Shown: positions 24,543-37,948, numbered from the stretch's first letter. The stretch: DNA of 64,000 nt from Pantoea sp. Ep11b (GCF_040783975.1 NZ_CP160631.1:1054001-1118000); one strand, 5' to 3'. Numbers and translations are program-made. The notes: a model not told the origin generated them from the letters alone.

Positions 24543-25697
24543 ATGTTTGAACCTATGGAATTAACCAACGACGCGGTGATTAAAGTCATCGGCGTCGGTG
24601 GCGGCGGCGGTAACGCCGTAGAGCACATGGTACGCGAGCGTATCGAAGGTGTGGAATTCTTTGCTGTGAATACCGACGCGCAAGCGCTGCGTAAAACAGC
24701 TGTCGGCCAGACCATCCAGATCGGTAATAACATTACCAAGGGTCTGGGTGCGGGTGCGAACCCGGAAGTGGGCCGTAACTCTGCAGAAGAAGATCGCGAA
24801 GCACTGCGTTCTGCGCTGGAAGGGGCAGACATGGTGTTCATCGCAGCCGGCATGGGCGGCGGTACCGGAACCGGTGCAGCACCTGTAGTCGCTGAAGTGG
24901 CTAAGGATCTGGGTATCCTGACGGTGGCTGTGGTTACCAAGCCGTTCAACTTCGAAGGCAAAAAGCGCATGGCGTTTGCCGAGCAGGGGATCGCTGAACT
25001 CTCTAAACATGTGGATTCCCTGATCACCATTCCAAACGACAAGCTGCTGAAAGTGCTGGGTCGTGGCATCTCTCTGCTGGATGCATTTGGTGCGGCGAAC
25101 GACGTGCTGAAAGGCGCTGTCCAGGGTATCGCCGAGCTGATCACCCGTCCGGGCCTGATGAACGTCGACTTTGCTGACGTGCGCACCGTGATGTCCGAAA
25201 TGGGCTATGCGATGATGGGTTCCGGCGTTGCGTGCGGTGAAGATCGTGCGGAAGAAGCGGCTGAAATGGCGATCTCAAGCCCACTGCTGGAAGATATCGA
25301 TCTCTCTGGCGCGCGCGGCGTGCTGGTCAACATCACGGCGGGCTTCGATCTGCGTCTGGATGAGTTCGAAACCGTGGGTAACACCATCCGCGCCTTCGCG
25401 TCTGATAACGCGACCGTCGTGATCGGTACCTCACTGGATCCGGAAATGAATGACGAACTGCGCGTCACCGTGGTGGCAACCGGTATCGGCATGGACAAGC
25501 GTCCTGAAATCACGCTGGTGACCAACAAGCCAGCCAGCCAGCCAGTGATGGATCATCGCTATCAGCAGCACGGTATGTCACCGCTGCCGCAGGAGCAGAA
25601 ACCGGCGGCTAAAGTGGTTAACGAGCAGCCTGCACAGTCGAACAAAGAGCCTGATTATCTTGATATTCCGGCCTTTTTACGTAAGCAGGCCGATTAG
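24543..25697 (+). CDS. ftsZ: Cell division GTPase FtsZ
   Basis: Tubulin-like GTPase forming the cytokinetic ring. The 384-residue protein has [15 protein letters not shown], the tubulin signature [14 protein letters not shown] near residues 105-118, and the C-terminal peptide [14 protein letters not shown] that binds FtsA and ZipA. A GGAGAGAAATC ribosome site precedes the ATG. Promoters for ftsZ are known inside ddlB-ftsA in E. coli; I did not assign them here. Confidence 0.98.
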   Translation: MFEPMELTNDAVIKVIGVGGGGGNAVEHMVRERIEGVEFFAVNTDAQALRKTAVGQTIQIGNNITKGLGAGANPEVGRNSAEEDREALRSALEGADMVFIAAGMGGGTGTGAAPVVAEVAKDLGILTVAVVTKPFNFEGKKRMAFAEQGIAELSKHVDSLITIPNDKLLKVLGRGISLLDAFGAANDVLKGAVQGIAELITRPGLMNVDFADVRTVMSEMGYAMMGSGVACGEDRAEEAAEMAISSPLLEDIDLSGARGVLVNITAGFDLRLDEFETVGNTIRAFASDNATVVIGTSLDPEMNDELRVTVVATGIGMDKRPEITLVTNKPASQPVMDHRYQQHGMSPLPQEQKPAAKVVNEQPAQSNKEPDYLDIPAFLRKQAD

Positions 25698-25798
25698 GAT
25701 TAACCCGATAATTGGGATTCTCCGCTCTTTGTGCTAAAGTGTCTGCCCGCTGGTAAAGTATACTGGCGGTCGGAAAGGTGATACTGCGAGATAATGCG

Positions 25799-26716
25799 AT
25801 GATCAAACAAAGGACATTAAAACGTATTGTTCAGGCGACTGGCGTCGGTTTGCATACCGGCAAGAAAGTCACCCTGACCTTACGCCCTGCGTCGGCTAAC
25901 ACCGGGGTCATCTATCGTCGCACCGACTTGAATCCACCGGTAGATTTTCCGGCTGATGCAAAATACGTGCGCGACACCATGCTGAGCACCTGCCTGGTGA
26001 ATGATGAAGGCGTACGTATTTCAACGGTTGAACACCTCAATGCCGCCCTTGCGGGTCTGGGTATCGACAACATCATTGTTGAAGTTGATGCGCCAGAGAT
26101 CCCGATCATGGACGGCAGCGCAGCACCGTTTATCTATCTGCTGATGGATGCGGGTATCGAGCAGCTCAACAGCGCGAAGAAATTTGTGCGCGTTAAGCAG
26201 GCCGTGCGTGTGGAAGAGGGTGACAAATGGGCCGAGATCAAACCTTATAACGGTTTCTCGCTCGATTTCACCATCGACTTTAAACACCCGGCGATCGACT
26301 CCAGCTCACAGCGCTATGCGATGAACTTCTCTGCTGACGCCTTTGTTCGTCAAATCAGCCGGGCGCGTACATTTGGCTTTATGCGTGAAATCGAATATCT
26401 GCAGTCTAAAGGCCTGTGCCTGGGCGGTAGCTTAGATTGTGCGATAGGCCTGGATGATTTCCGCGTACTGAATGAAGAAGGCCTGCGTTTTGAAGACGAG
26501 TTTGTCCGTCACAAAATGCTGGACGCCATTGGCGACTTGTTTATGTGTGGCCACAACATCATTGGCGCATTCACTGCGTTCAAATCGGGCCATGCGCTGA
26601 ACAACAAGCTGCTGCAGGCGGTTCTGGCGAAGCAGGAAGCCTGGGAATGGGCAACCTTCGAAGACGAAGCGGAACTGCCGCTGGCATTCAAAGCACCGAA
26701 TCTGGTTCTGGCGTAA
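25799..26716 (+). CDS. lpxC: UDP-3-O-acyl-N-acetylglucosamine deacetylase LpxC
   Basis: Zinc deacetylase catalysing the committed step of lipid A synthesis. The 305-residue protein has [16 protein letters not shown] with the first zinc histidine, [14 protein letters not shown] with the second histidine and the aspartate, and GHALNNKLL with the general-acid histidine. The ATG at 25799 ([21 protein letters not shown]) matches the family; the frame begins earlier at GTG 25778 without similarity. It is followed by a strong terminator that closes the cluster. Confidence 0.97.
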   Translation: MIKQRTLKRIVQATGVGLHTGKKVTLTLRPASANTGVIYRRTDLNPPVDFPADAKYVRDTMLSTCLVNDEGVRISTVEHLNAALAGLGIDNIIVEVDAPEIPIMDGSAAPFIYLLMDAGIEQLNSAKKFVRVKQAVRVEEGDKWAEIKPYNGFSLDFTIDFKHPAIDSSSQRYAMNFSADAFVRQISRARTFGFMREIEYLQSKGLCLGGSLDCAIGLDDFRVLNEEGLRFEDEFVRHKMLDAIGDLFMCGHNIIGAFTAFKSGHALNNKLLQAVLAKQEAWEWATFEDEAELPLAFKAPNLVLA

Positions 26717-26732
26717 CGCCTCCGGAACGTGA

Positions 26733-26786
26733 AACGGCTGGTTATGCTGACACCCTCTCCGGTCAGCGGCACCAGCCGTTTTTTTA
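26733..26786 (+). terminator. Terminator of lpxC and the dcw cluster
   Basis: Long hairpin: outer stem AACGGCTGGT/ACCAGCCGTT (10 bp), inner stem GCTGAC/GTCAGC, followed by a T run beginning at 26779. It lies 16 bases after the lpxC stop. Confidence 0.9.
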
Positions 26787-27015
26787 TCCCCTCTTTCTCC
26801 CCCCGATCGCTGCGAGCGCACTCGCAAAACGCGATTTCCGCTGCTGAATTGCTGAGCAATCACGCGCGTTTTCTCACACCGCCACTTTAATCTCAGGTGT
26901 GGATGCCCCACATTAATGTTACTATCTGTGGCGCTTTTACAGGCCGACATCCGTTGCGCTTCGTGGCGGGTACACAAAAACAAGAGCGCAGCATAGTATG
27001 CGCGATGGAAAGGTT

Positions 27016-27522
27016 GTGATCGGGATTCTTCAGCGCTGGCGACAATTAGGTAGACGCTATTTCTGGCCTCATCTCCTGTTGGGGATGGTTGCGGCCAGCT
27101 TTGGCCTGCCAGCCTGCGCGCAAAGCTCCGAACTCAACGCTTCGTCTGAATCGCCTGCCAGCAGCCTGTTTCTGGGCAACGCCACTCGTTTTGACCACCT
27201 GATCCGGCTTCAGGAAGCGTCCCGGCGCCCGAGCTTCAGCGTCGACTACTGGCACCAGCACGCAATCCGCACCGTTATCCGTCATCTCTCCTTTACGCTG
27301 GCGCCCCAGGCGCAGGCGGAGCAGCAGCCGTTACCGCTGGCAGCACAAAAGCTGGCGCTGATCGACTCCCTGCACAATTTACTGACATCACACTCTGCGC
27401 TGCACACTGCATCGCAGCAGCTTGCTGTTCCCCCGCTTTTTATGGCCGTTACCCGCTCCTGGGTCGAGTGGCATGCCAGCGTGCATGGCATTCGCGCCGG
27501 GCCTGCCCGATTGTTCTGCTAA
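27016..27522 (+). CDS. secM: Secretion monitor SecM, regulator of secA translation
   Basis: Translation-arrest peptide whose stalling, relieved by SecA pulling on the chain, controls secA. The signal-sequence region RRYFWPHLLLGMVAAS and VDYWHQHAIRTVIRHLSF are nearly identical to E. coli SecM, and GIRAGP lies five residues from the C-terminus. The arrest region differs: the bases give RSWVEWHASVHGIRAGP, where E. coli has FSTPVWISQAQGIRAGP. The Phe is Arg and the Ile after Trp is His; Trp and GIRAGP remain. Start: GTG at 27016 gives MIGILQRWRQ, like E. coli; an in-frame ATG at 26998 is an alternative. Confidence 0.88.
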   Translation: MIGILQRWRQLGRRYFWPHLLLGMVAASFGLPACAQSSELNASSESPASSLFLGNATRFDHLIRLQEASRRPSFSVDYWHQHAIRTVIRHLSFTLAPQAQAEQQPLPLAAQKLALIDSLHNLLTSHSALHTASQQLAVPPLFMAVTRSWVEWHASVHGIRAGPARLFC

Positions 27523-27596
27523 TCTTTTTGGTTTTATTCACTCTGTTTAGATTTCGCAGCCCGCAATATGCCGGCTGAATTGAGAATATATTTACT

Positions 27597-30299
<2,703 letters not shown>

Positions 30300-30314
30300 G
30301 ACTGACCGCTGAAT

Positions 30315-30340
30315 AAAAAGGAGCCGCTGGCTCCTTTTTT
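30315..30340 (+). terminator. Terminator of secA
   Basis: Stem GGAGCC/GGCTCC with a 3-base loop, preceded by an A run and followed by TTTTTT, 15 bases after the secA stop. Confidence 0.9.
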
Positions 30341-30464
30341 ACGCCTTTGCCCTGAACCGGCACTGCCTGAGCAGACAGCGCCGCGCCGGGCTAAAGCGGT
30401 TAACTTCCGCAGAGGCATGCTCTAAAATCATCACTCATTCATTGATTACAACCGGATACTCTTC

Positions 30465-30860
30465 ATGAAGCACCTGCAGGTTGCAGTAGGCATCATTCGT
30501 AATGCCAATAAACAGATTTTCCTTGCCCAGCGCGCGGCGAGTTCTTACATGGCGAATAAATGGGAGTTTCCTGGCGGTAAGATTGAAGCGGGCGAAAGCG
30601 CCGAACAGGGACTGATCAGGGAACTGCATGAAGAGACCGGCATTGAGGTTACCGAGGCGCGTCCGGTGGGTCATGCAGACCACACCTATGAAGACCTGCG
30701 TGTGACGCTGCACTTCTTCCTGGTGGAGGGGTGGAAAGGCGAGCCGTGGGGCAAAGAGGGACAGCCGCAGCGCTGGGTCGATCAGCAGGCGCTGGTGGCA
30801 GATGAGTTTCCGCCAGCCAATCACCCGCTGATTGCGCGTCTGGTCGCGGGCGAACTCTGA
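30465..30860 (+). CDS. mutT: 8-oxo-dGTP diphosphatase MutT
   Basis: Nudix hydrolase that removes 8-oxo-dGTP from the nucleotide pool and so prevents A:T to C:G transversions. The 131-residue product carries the complete Nudix box starting at Gly37-Gly38 (GGKIEAGESAEQG, then IRELHEETG) with catalytic Glu53, Glu56 and Glu57. It lies after secA as in E. coli, separated by the secA terminator, and converges on yacG. Confidence 0.96.
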   Translation: MKHLQVAVGIIRNANKQIFLAQRAASSYMANKWEFPGGKIEAGESAEQGLIRELHEETGIEVTEARPVGHADHTYEDLRVTLHFFLVEGWKGEPWGKEGQPQRWVDQQALVADEFPPANHPLIARLVAGEL

Positions 30861-30862
30861 GG

Positions 30863-30885
30863 GAATGGGGCGGTGCGCCCCATTC
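30863..30885. terminator. Bidirectional hairpin between mutT and yacG
   Basis: A perfect 10-bp stem GAATGGGGCG/CGCCCCATTC with a GTG loop lies between the convergent stops of mutT (30860) and yacG (30891). On the plus strand it is followed by a short T run (CTTTAA). Confidence 0.7.
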
Positions 30886-30890
30886 TTTAA

Positions 30891-31088
30891 TCAATGATCC
30901 TGTTCACTCCAGTTTTCACTGTCATTCATGTCGTCGCTGCTGGGGATCCGCTTCTCTTCAGCGGCCCATTCCCCTAAATCAATAAGCTGGCAGCGCTTAC
31001 TGCAGAAGGGACGCCACGGGCTCAGCTCATCCCAGATGACATCTTTGCCGCACTGCGGACAGGAAACGGTCATAACATCTTGCTGCAT
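30891..31088 (-). CDS. yacG: DNA gyrase inhibitor YacG (zinc protein)
   Basis: Small zinc-binding protein reported in E. coli to bind GyrB and inhibit gyrase. The 65-residue product has the Cys4 site Cys10-x2-Cys13-x15-Cys29-x3-Cys33 and the conserved [19 protein letters not shown] segment, followed by an acidic tail. The ATG at 31088 has a GAGGT ribosome site 4 bases upstream. It is the last gene of coaE-zapD-yacG, 8 bases after zapD. Confidence 0.94.
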   Translation of the reverse strand: MQQDVMTVSCPQCGKDVIWDELSPWRPFCSKRCQLIDLGEWAAEEKRIPSSDDMNDSENWSEQDH

Positions 31089-31096
31089 GGTTACCT

Positions 31097-31840
31097 CTAA
31101 CAACAGGCCAGTTGAAAATTAAGGCGGGCCGGGACTTCACCCTGCTCGCTGTCAAATGGCATAAAACGGATGGCGTAACGGCTCTTGTGGCCGGAGACCT
31201 GGGGATAGAGCGCATCGTCCAGTGACAGCTGCAGCCGCAGCAGATCGGCCCCTTCGGCATTATCCTGATAAAAACCATTAAGGCTGGTCTGCAGATGGAA
31301 GGTGCCGGACTGACGGATCAGATCCAGCACCATCGCCAGCGCATGATGCAGCGGCTCCAGCGTCTGCATCCAGGCTTCGACCTGGGCATCGCGCGTCTCC
31401 TGGGGCAGATGCAGCCAGATGTGCAGACCTGGTAAATCAAAGCTGCAGCAGCCGCCGGGGATGCTCAGGCGCTGGCGGACGAGGGCAATAAGACGATCCT
31501 CGCGCAGCTGCTGGCCCATTCGCGGCGCATTCATCAGCTGGGTTGACTGAATTCTCAGTTTATCACTGAGGGCATTAACCAGTGTCATATCGACACCGGG
31601 CACATCAGCCCAGGCACGTAATTTCTGCTGCTGACGCTCAAGCTCTTTCAGCAGCTCGGTACGCATGTCACCCCGCTCGAAAATGTCGAGCAGTTCGGCA
31701 ATCACACGGAAAAAGGTCAGCGCATTCACCGTCTTATCCAGCGGGGTGGTCTCATCCAACTGGTTAATCAGAAACTCAACCCGTAGCCAGGTGCGCATTT
31801 TTTCATTCAGTGGGTGTTCAAACAGAACGGGTGTGCTCAT
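31097..31840 (-). CDS. zapD: Z-ring associated protein ZapD
   Basis: Cytoplasmic protein that binds the FtsZ C-terminal tail and bundles FtsZ filaments. The 247-residue product begins [27 protein letters not shown], the helical domain, followed by a beta-rich domain ([32 protein letters not shown]). Its length equals E. coli ZapD. The long upstream extension of the frame is antisense coaE sequence and was not used. CoaE ends 4 bases upstream. Confidence 0.95.
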   Translation of the reverse strand: MSTPVLFEHPLNEKMRTWLRVEFLINQLDETTPLDKTVNALTFFRVIAELLDIFERGDMRTELLKELERQQQKLRAWADVPGVDMTLVNALSDKLRIQSTQLMNAPRMGQQLREDRLIALVRQRLSIPGGCCSFDLPGLHIWLHLPQETRDAQVEAWMQTLEPLHHALAMVLDLIRQSGTFHLQTSLNGFYQDNAEGADLLRLQLSLDDALYPQVSGHKSRYAIRFMPFDSEQGEVPARLNFQLACC

Positions 31841-31844
31841 GGTA

Positions 31845-32453
31845 TTAATCCTGTTTCGTTGCCGCCAGCCTGAGGTAGCGCTGATGAAGTCTGGCAACCT
31901 GTGGCAAGGCATCATCGGGCTCGCCACTATTATCAATAATGTCATCGGCACAGGCGAGGCGCTGCTGACGCGTGGCCTGTGCGGCAAGAATACGTTGTGC
32001 CTGCGCGGCGGTGAGGCCATCACGCTGCTGCGTGCGCGCTAACTGTGTTGCTTCATCGACATCCACGACCAGCACTCTGTCAGCCTGGTGCTGTAACTGG
32101 TTTTCCACCAGTAGCGGCACGACCCAGAGCACATAAGGTGAGGTGGCCTGCGCGATCAGCGCGCGTGTCCGGGCATTAATCAACGGATGGAGCAGCGCGT
32201 TTAACCAGCTTTTCTCTTCCGGCTGCTGAAAAATAATGTCGCGAAGCCGGGCACGATCAAGCGCCCCCTGTTGCGTGACGATCGATGAACCATAGCGCGC
32301 CTGAATGGCCTGCAGAGCCGGGGTACCCGGCTCGACCACCTCACGGGCGATCAAATCCGCATCAATAATCTTCACGCCAGATGCGGCAAATGCCCGGGCA
32401 ATGGTACTTTTTCCACTGCCGATTCCTCCGGTAAGCGCGACGATATAGGGCAT
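31845..32453 (-). CDS. coaE: Dephospho-CoA kinase CoaE
   Basis: Last step of coenzyme A synthesis: phosphorylates the 3-prime hydroxyl of dephospho-CoA. The 202-residue protein has the P-loop GGIGSGKS at residues 9-16, then [10 protein letters not shown] and [12 protein letters not shown] of the substrate region. The start [10 protein letters not shown] at 32453 has AGGTG upstream; an ATG seven codons earlier is less likely. First gene of coaE-zapD-yacG, divergent from guaC. Confidence 0.95.
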   Translation of the reverse strand: MPYIVALTGGIGSGKSTIARAFAASGVKIIDADLIAREVVEPGTPALQAIQARYGSSIVTQQGALDRARLRDIIFQQPEEKSWLNALLHPLINARTRALIAQATSPYVLWVVPLLVENQLQHQADRVLVVDVDEATQLARTQQRDGLTAAQAQRILAAQATRQQRLACADDIIDNSGEPDDALPQVARLHQRYLRLAATKQD

Positions 32454-32594
32454 GTTTTTCACCTGACTTCTCATCCGGACCGGGGTTCAGGGTAATGATC
32501 TGGCAAAAAAACGCAAAAATGGGCGACAGATCACACCGGGAAAGCACAACTAAATTTAACGGATTGTAGCGTAAATAAAGTGAAATTCGCAGTC

Positions 32595-32622
32595 TTGTCG
32601 CAACGCAGGAGGCGCGTATCAT
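32595..32622 (+). promoter_or_regulatory. Possible guaC promoter
   Basis: TTGTCG (32595-32600) and TATCAT (32617-32622) are separated by 16 bases and would start transcription about 60 bases before guaC. The assignment rests on element similarity and position only. Confidence 0.45.
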
Positions 32623-32687
32623 AACGTCACTGGAGCTGTGCTTATTTCGTGAAGAACGATTCATTGCCACTTACCAGGACACTGTTT

Positions 32688-33728
32688 ATGCGTATCGAAG
32701 AAGATCTGAAACTGGGCTTTAAAGATGTGTTAATCCGCCCAAAACGCTCCACGCTGAAAAGCCGCTCGCAGGTTGAGCTGGAACGCAGCTTTACCTTCCG
32801 TCATTCGGGACTGCGCTGGAGCGGCGTGCCGATCATCGCCGCCAACATGGACACCGTCGGCACCTTTTCGATGGCCGAGGCGCTGTCCAGCTTCAATATC
32901 CTCACCGCGGTTCACAAACATTACAGCGTCGATGAGTGGCGCGCTTTTATTCAGCGCGTGCCCGCCGCGGTACTGAAGCAGGTCATGGTATCGACCGGGA
33001 CCTCAGAGGCCGATCTCAGTAAGCTGGTTGCAATTATGGCGCTGTCTCAGGATTTGCAGTTTATCTGCATCGATGTCGCTAACGGCTACTCGCAGCATTT
33101 TGTCGATTTTCTGCAGCGGGCGCGTGAGATGTTTCCGACCAAAACGATTTGTGCCGGTAACGTGGTCACGGGCGAAATGGTGGAAGAGCTGATCCTCTCT
33201 GGCGCGGATATCGTGAAGGTTGGCATCGGCCCCGGCTCAGTCTGCACCACCCGGGTAAAAACCGGTGTCGGTTATCCGCAGCTGTCGGCCGTTATTGAGT
33301 GTGCTGATGCGGCGCATGGCCTGAGCGGACAGATCGTCAGCGATGGTGGCTGTTCTGTGCCCGGCGACATCGCCAAGGCGTTTGGCGGCGGAGCAGACTT
33401 CGTGATGCTGGGCGGAATGCTGGCGGCGCATGATGAATGTGAAGGGCAGATCGTCGAAGAAAATGGCGAAAGTTTTATGCTCTTCTACGGCATGAGCTCT
33501 GAGTCAGCGATGAAGCGTCACGTCGGTGGTGTCGCGCAGTACCGCGCAGCGGAAGGTAAGACCGTGAAGCTGCCGTTACGCGGCCCGGTGGATGACACCG
33601 CCCGCGACATTCTGGGTGGACTGCGTTCCGCCTGCACGTATGTCGGAGCGGAGCGCCTGAAAGAGCTAACCAAGCGCACCACCTTTATCCGCGTTAACGA
33701 GCAGGAAAACCGCGTTTTCAACCGGTAG
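32688..33728 (+). CDS. guaC: GMP reductase GuaC
   Basis: NADPH-dependent reductive deamination of GMP to IMP in purine interconversion. The 346-residue TIM-barrel protein starts [21 protein letters not shown] and carries the catalytic cysteine in [18 protein letters not shown], near residue 186. It has no CBS-domain insertion, which separates it from IMP dehydrogenase. The in-frame ATG at 32649 lacks similarity. A terminator hairpin follows and separates it from the convergent hofC. Confidence 0.96.
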   Translation: MRIEEDLKLGFKDVLIRPKRSTLKSRSQVELERSFTFRHSGLRWSGVPIIAANMDTVGTFSMAEALSSFNILTAVHKHYSVDEWRAFIQRVPAAVLKQVMVSTGTSEADLSKLVAIMALSQDLQFICIDVANGYSQHFVDFLQRAREMFPTKTICAGNVVTGEMVEELILSGADIVKVGIGPGSVCTTRVKTGVGYPQLSAVIECADAAHGLSGQIVSDGGCSVPGDIAKAFGGGADFVMLGGMLAAHDECEGQIVEENGESFMLFYGMSSESAMKRHVGGVAQYRAAEGKTVKLPLRGPVDDTARDILGGLRSACTYVGAERLKELTKRTTFIRVNEQENRVFNR

Positions 33729-33734
33729 GATTGG

Positions 33735-33756
33735 GGGGCGCAGGCTTGCGCCCCTT
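33735..33756 (+). terminator. Hairpin terminating guaC
   Basis: Stem GGGGCGCA/TGCGCCCC (8 bp, 4-base loop) in the gap after guaC, followed by TTAATG. The T run is short. The hairpin also lies at the end of the convergent hofC. Confidence 0.6.
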
Positions 33757-34954
33757 AATGTATCGCATCGCCCAGCCCGAAGACCGGCAGGTACATCGCA
33801 ATCACCAGCGTACCGACAATGCCGCCAGTCACTATCATCATCATCGGTTCCAGCGAGGCCGCCAGCGTATCCGCGCGTTCACGGGTTTCCGTTTCATGCC
33901 ACTCCGCCAGACGGGCCAGCATCAGATCCAGTGCACCCGCCTCTTCGCCGACCCGTATCAGCTGACTGCATAACGGGGTGAACAGGGGATGATGGATGAG
34001 CGCCTGATGGAGCGGATTCCCCTGAGCAATGTGCTGCTGCAGGCCGGCGATCGCCTCCTGCCACAGCAGGGAGGAGAGCGTCACTTCTACGGCGGTCAGG
34101 CCCTGCAACAGCGTCAGGCCTGCGCGCTGTGTCAGATTGAGAATGGTATAGATCTGCGTCAGTTGTGCGCCCCGCCACAGCCCGGACAGCAGGGGGATAC
34201 GCAGAAAGATAGCCTGCTCACGGCGTTGCCAGCCCGCAGAGCGCCGTCGCAGCTGATGCCAGGCCACCAGCAGCAGCGAGATGCCGGTGGCTGCCACCGC
34301 GCCCCAGGCCTGAAGTCCCGCAGATAACTGCATAACCGCGGCCGTAAAGGCGGGCAGCGGCGCATCGAAAGAGGCATACACGGCGACAAACTCCGGCAGC
34401 ACAAACAGCAGCATGCCGCAGGTGACGGCCATTGCCACCAGCAGGATAAACAGCGGATAGCGCAGCGCCTTCGTGACCTGATGACGTAACTGCTGCTGCC
34501 GGCTCTGCTGCCGGGCCAGTTCGCTGCAACAGACATCCAGCTGACCGGTCAGCTCGCCGACCTCCATCAGGGCCGGATAGAGCGCCGGGAAGATCTGCGG
34601 CCATTCCCGCAACGCCTGTGAAAATGGCGCACCGCTGAGCACCCGATGATGCAGCGCACGCATCAGCGCCCGCCAGCCGGGATGCGGATGGCCTTCCGCC
34701 AGCAAAGCGAGGCTCTCTGCCAGCGGCAGGCCCGCCTTAAGCAGGGTAGCCAGTTGCCTGATCAGGTCGACCCTGGGCTGCCATTTCCACGCTTTCTGAG
34801 GCCAGACTTTCTCTCTCTTCCAGCTCCCCGGCAGAAGATCACGTTGCGCCAGCATCAGCAGCAGATTATCACTGTCGATCGCCAGCAGCTGGCCGCTGCA
34901 CAACTGACCCTGGCTATCAACCGCCTGCCAGCGATATAAACAGGTATTATCCAT
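33755..34954 (-). CDS. hofC: Type IV pilus inner-membrane protein HofC (PilC/GspF family)
   Basis: Polytopic platform protein of type IV pilus-like or type II secretion assemblies. The product of about 399 residues contains two GspF repeats (near residues 60-180 and 265-385) with three hydrophobic segments: about 165-190 (PLFILLVAMAVTCGMLLFVLP), 205-235 and 375-395. An internal ATG-GAT overlaps the hofB stop, so hofBC are coupled; the start could be 34954, 34957 or 34966. In E. coli the homologous genes are poorly expressed and their role is unclear. Confidence 0.88.
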   Translation of the reverse strand: MDNTCLYRWQAVDSQGQLCSGQLLAIDSDNLLLMLAQRDLLPGSWKREKVWPQKAWKWQPRVDLIRQLATLLKAGLPLAESLALLAEGHPHPGWRALMRALHHRVLSGAPFSQALREWPQIFPALYPALMEVGELTGQLDVCCSELARQQSRQQQLRHQVTKALRYPLFILLVAMAVTCGMLLFVLPEFVAVYASFDAPLPAFTAAVMQLSAGLQAWGAVAATGISLLLVAWHQLRRRSAGWQRREQAIFLRIPLLSGLWRGAQLTQIYTILNLTQRAGLTLLQGLTAVEVTLSSLLWQEAIAGLQQHIAQGNPLHQALIHHPLFTPLCSQLIRVGEEAGALDLMLARLAEWHETETRERADTLAASLEPMMMIVTGGIVGTLVIAMYLPVFGLGDAIH

Positions 34955-36332
34955 CATCCAGTCCAATCACCCGTTGCATCTCTTCCAGCGAGGTATCGCC
35001 CCGGCTTACCGCTTCCAGGCCAGACACCAGCAGGGTACGCAGACCCTGCTGTTTTGCCAGCGTGAGCAGATTATCCAGCGGCATATCGGCGGCGATCGCA
35101 TTTTGTAACCGGGCATTGATCGGCAGCAGTTCAAACAGGGCCAGTCGGCCAAAATAGCCGGAAAAACAGTGGTCGCAGCCGGGCGCGCGCCAGGTCTGCA
35201 GTGTGCCGGGCCAGAGGTCGGGAGGATAGTGCGCCACGGCCTGAGCAGGCTGGCGGCAGTGCGGACAGAGCCGCCGCACCAGACGCTGAGCAACGATCAG
35301 TTTCAGCGCCGGGCCCAGAAGATAGCCGGGGATGCCCATCTGACGCAGTCGGGTCAGAGTTTCGGCAGTGGAGTTAGTGTGCAGCGTCGACAGCACCAGA
35401 TGGCCGGTCTGCGCAGCTTTCACTGCAATCTCTGCCGTTTCTGCATCCCGGATTTCGCCCACCATAATCACATCCGGGTCCTGTCTCAGCAGCGCCCGCA
35501 GCACGCGGTTAAAATCGAGGCCGTTTTTTGTATGGATCTGCGTCTGGTTAATGCCGGGTAACGGGATCTCAACGGGGTCTTCCACGCTGCACAGGTTCTT
35601 CTCCGGGGTATTCAGGGCGCTGAGTCCGCTATAGAGCGTAAACGTCTTGCCGCTGCCGGTCGGGCCGGTCACCAGTATCAGCCCCTGCGGCTGGGCAAGC
35701 GCGGCGCAGAACAGCCTGAGCTGGGCCGCGGGGAGGCCAAGCTTATCCAGTGACAGCGCTGCGCCTTCACTCTGCAGCAGCCGGACCACGGCTTTTTCGC
35801 CGCCATAGACGGGTAGCGTAGCCAGGCGAAAGGAGGCTGGTTTTCCGGCGATCTCCAGACTGAACTGACCATCCTGCGGCAACCGGCGTTCGGCGATATC
35901 CAGCCCGCCGAGGATTTTCAGTCGTGCCAGCAGCGCCGCAGGCGGAATGGCGGGCAGGGCGGAGAGAGGATGCAGAACGCCGTCGATACGCAGTCGCACG
36001 CGCAGCCCCTCGCGGCCGGGTTCGATATGAATATCCGAGGCACGACGCTCCAGGGCCTGACGCAGGATCAGCTGCGTCGCCTCAACGGCTGACTCTGCCG
36101 GTGGTGCTTCACGCGCGACCAGAGGCGTATCCGCATGCTGGCGCTGGTCGAGCCGGGCCTGCGGCCAGCATTCGATCTCAATCTGGCACTGGCTGGCAAA
36201 ATGAAGGGCTTCAGCCAGGCCCGGCGGCGCACTCTCCGCCACGGCAACGCGCAGATTGCTGGCGTCATGGTGCAGAACCACGGCGCGATAGCGCTGACAC
36301 AGAGCCGCAATTGCGGCATCAGGCTTCTCCAT
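34947..36332 (-). CDS. hofB: Type IV pilus assembly ATPase HofB (PilB/GspE family)
   Basis: Secretion-family ATPase powering pilin polymerisation. The 461-residue protein has Walker A GPTGSGKTFTLYS, the aspartate boxes around VEDPVEIPLPGINQTQ, Walker B DPDVIMVGEIRD and the zinc tetracysteine CPHCRQ...CDHC, all typical of PilB/GspE. The start MEKPDAAIAALCQRYRA at 36332 matches the E. coli length and overlaps the end of ppdD by 14 bases. Confidence 0.93.
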   Translation of the reverse strand: MEKPDAAIAALCQRYRAVVLHHDASNLRVAVAESAPPGLAEALHFASQCQIEIECWPQARLDQRQHADTPLVAREAPPAESAVEATQLILRQALERRASDIHIEPGREGLRVRLRIDGVLHPLSALPAIPPAALLARLKILGGLDIAERRLPQDGQFSLEIAGKPASFRLATLPVYGGEKAVVRLLQSEGAALSLDKLGLPAAQLRLFCAALAQPQGLILVTGPTGSGKTFTLYSGLSALNTPEKNLCSVEDPVEIPLPGINQTQIHTKNGLDFNRVLRALLRQDPDVIMVGEIRDAETAEIAVKAAQTGHLVLSTLHTNSTAETLTRLRQMGIPGYLLGPALKLIVAQRLVRRLCPHCRQPAQAVAHYPPDLWPGTLQTWRAPGCDHCFSGYFGRLALFELLPINARLQNAIAADMPLDNLLTLAKQQGLRTLLVSGLEAVSRGDTSLEEMQRVIGLDDG

Positions 36333-36774
36333 CGCTGGCTCCTTTATCCGCGAAGCGGAACTGCGCCAGACAATTGTCACGCAGGCTGCTGTTGCTGCTG
36401 GTGCAGCTCCGCTGCCAGCTGATGCCGCCCTCGCTGCTGTCCCAGATCGGCACCATTTCGACACTCAGGCCATTCAGACTCTCCTGACCGGTCAGGGTAA
36501 TCACCCCGCTTGCCACGCTAAGAGCGGAGACATAGCGTGAGCCGCGGGCGGCGGGAATGCCCGCTTCTCCGGCCTGGCACTGTGCAGGGCCGCCGTGTTC
36601 CATTGCACACAGCTCTACTGCCGTTTTGTAGGGCACCATCGTCTGGAGCATATCGGTCAGGGCTGCCCGTTGCAGGTAGTTCTGATACGCGGGCAGGCCG
36701 ATGGCGCTTAAGATCGCCACAATCCCCACCACAATCATCAGTTCCACCAGGGTAAATCCACGTTGATTCATCAT
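36319..36774 (-). CDS. ppdD: Major prepilin PpdD (type IV pilin-like)
   Basis: Prepilin with a short basic leader and the type III signal NQRGFTLVELMIVVGIVAIL: cleavage is expected between Gly and Phe, with Glu at mature position 5. The globular part has two cysteine pairs and the conserved stretch TGQESLNGLSVEMVP. The AGGAG site at 36787-36783 fits ATG 36774 best; ATG 36771 is also possible. First gene of ppdD-hofB-hofC. The prepilin peptidase needed for maturation is not in the window. Confidence 0.93.
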   Translation of the reverse strand: MMNQRGFTLVELMIVVGIVAILSAIGLPAYQNYLQRAALTDMLQTMVPYKTAVELCAMEHGGPAQCQAGEAGIPAARGSRYVSALSVASGVITLTGQESLNGLSVEMVPIWDSSEGGISWQRSCTSSNSSLRDNCLAQFRFADKGASDGEA

Positions 36775-36948
36775 CACATCGTCTCCTGATTAAGAAGACA
36801 ACAGGGTAAAAATCACGGGTGATGAAAGACAGTGCGCGAGAAGCGAACCGGAAAGCGGGCTGCAGAGAGATTTCAGCATTGCAGCGCAGTCGAAACTGCG
36901 CCGGAAGCAGGGTCGCAAAATTGCCGTCCCGGATGACGGCAGGGCAGG

Positions 36949-37857
<909 letters not shown>

Positions 37858-37930
37858 TTATAAAAGTGCAGTAACAGAGGCGGTCACAATAGCCTGAACC
37901 GCCACGCTGTACCAGATCTGACGCTGATTT

Positions 37931-37948
37931 TGTTTAGTATACTTAACT
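37931..37948. promoter_or_regulatory. NadR-like box upstream of nadC
   Basis: TGTTTA-GTATAC-TTAACT resembles the NadR site TGTTTA-N6-TAAACA (first half exact, second half 4 of 6). It lies 86 bases upstream of nadC, in the shared region with ampD. In E. coli NadR is known for nadA, nadB and pncB, not nadC, so this is tentative. Confidence 0.3.

Noticed and set aside
26432..26983. 183-codon minus-strand frame across the end of lpxC and its terminator
   Set aside because: Mostly antisense lpxC; crosses a strong terminator hairpin and has no similarity.
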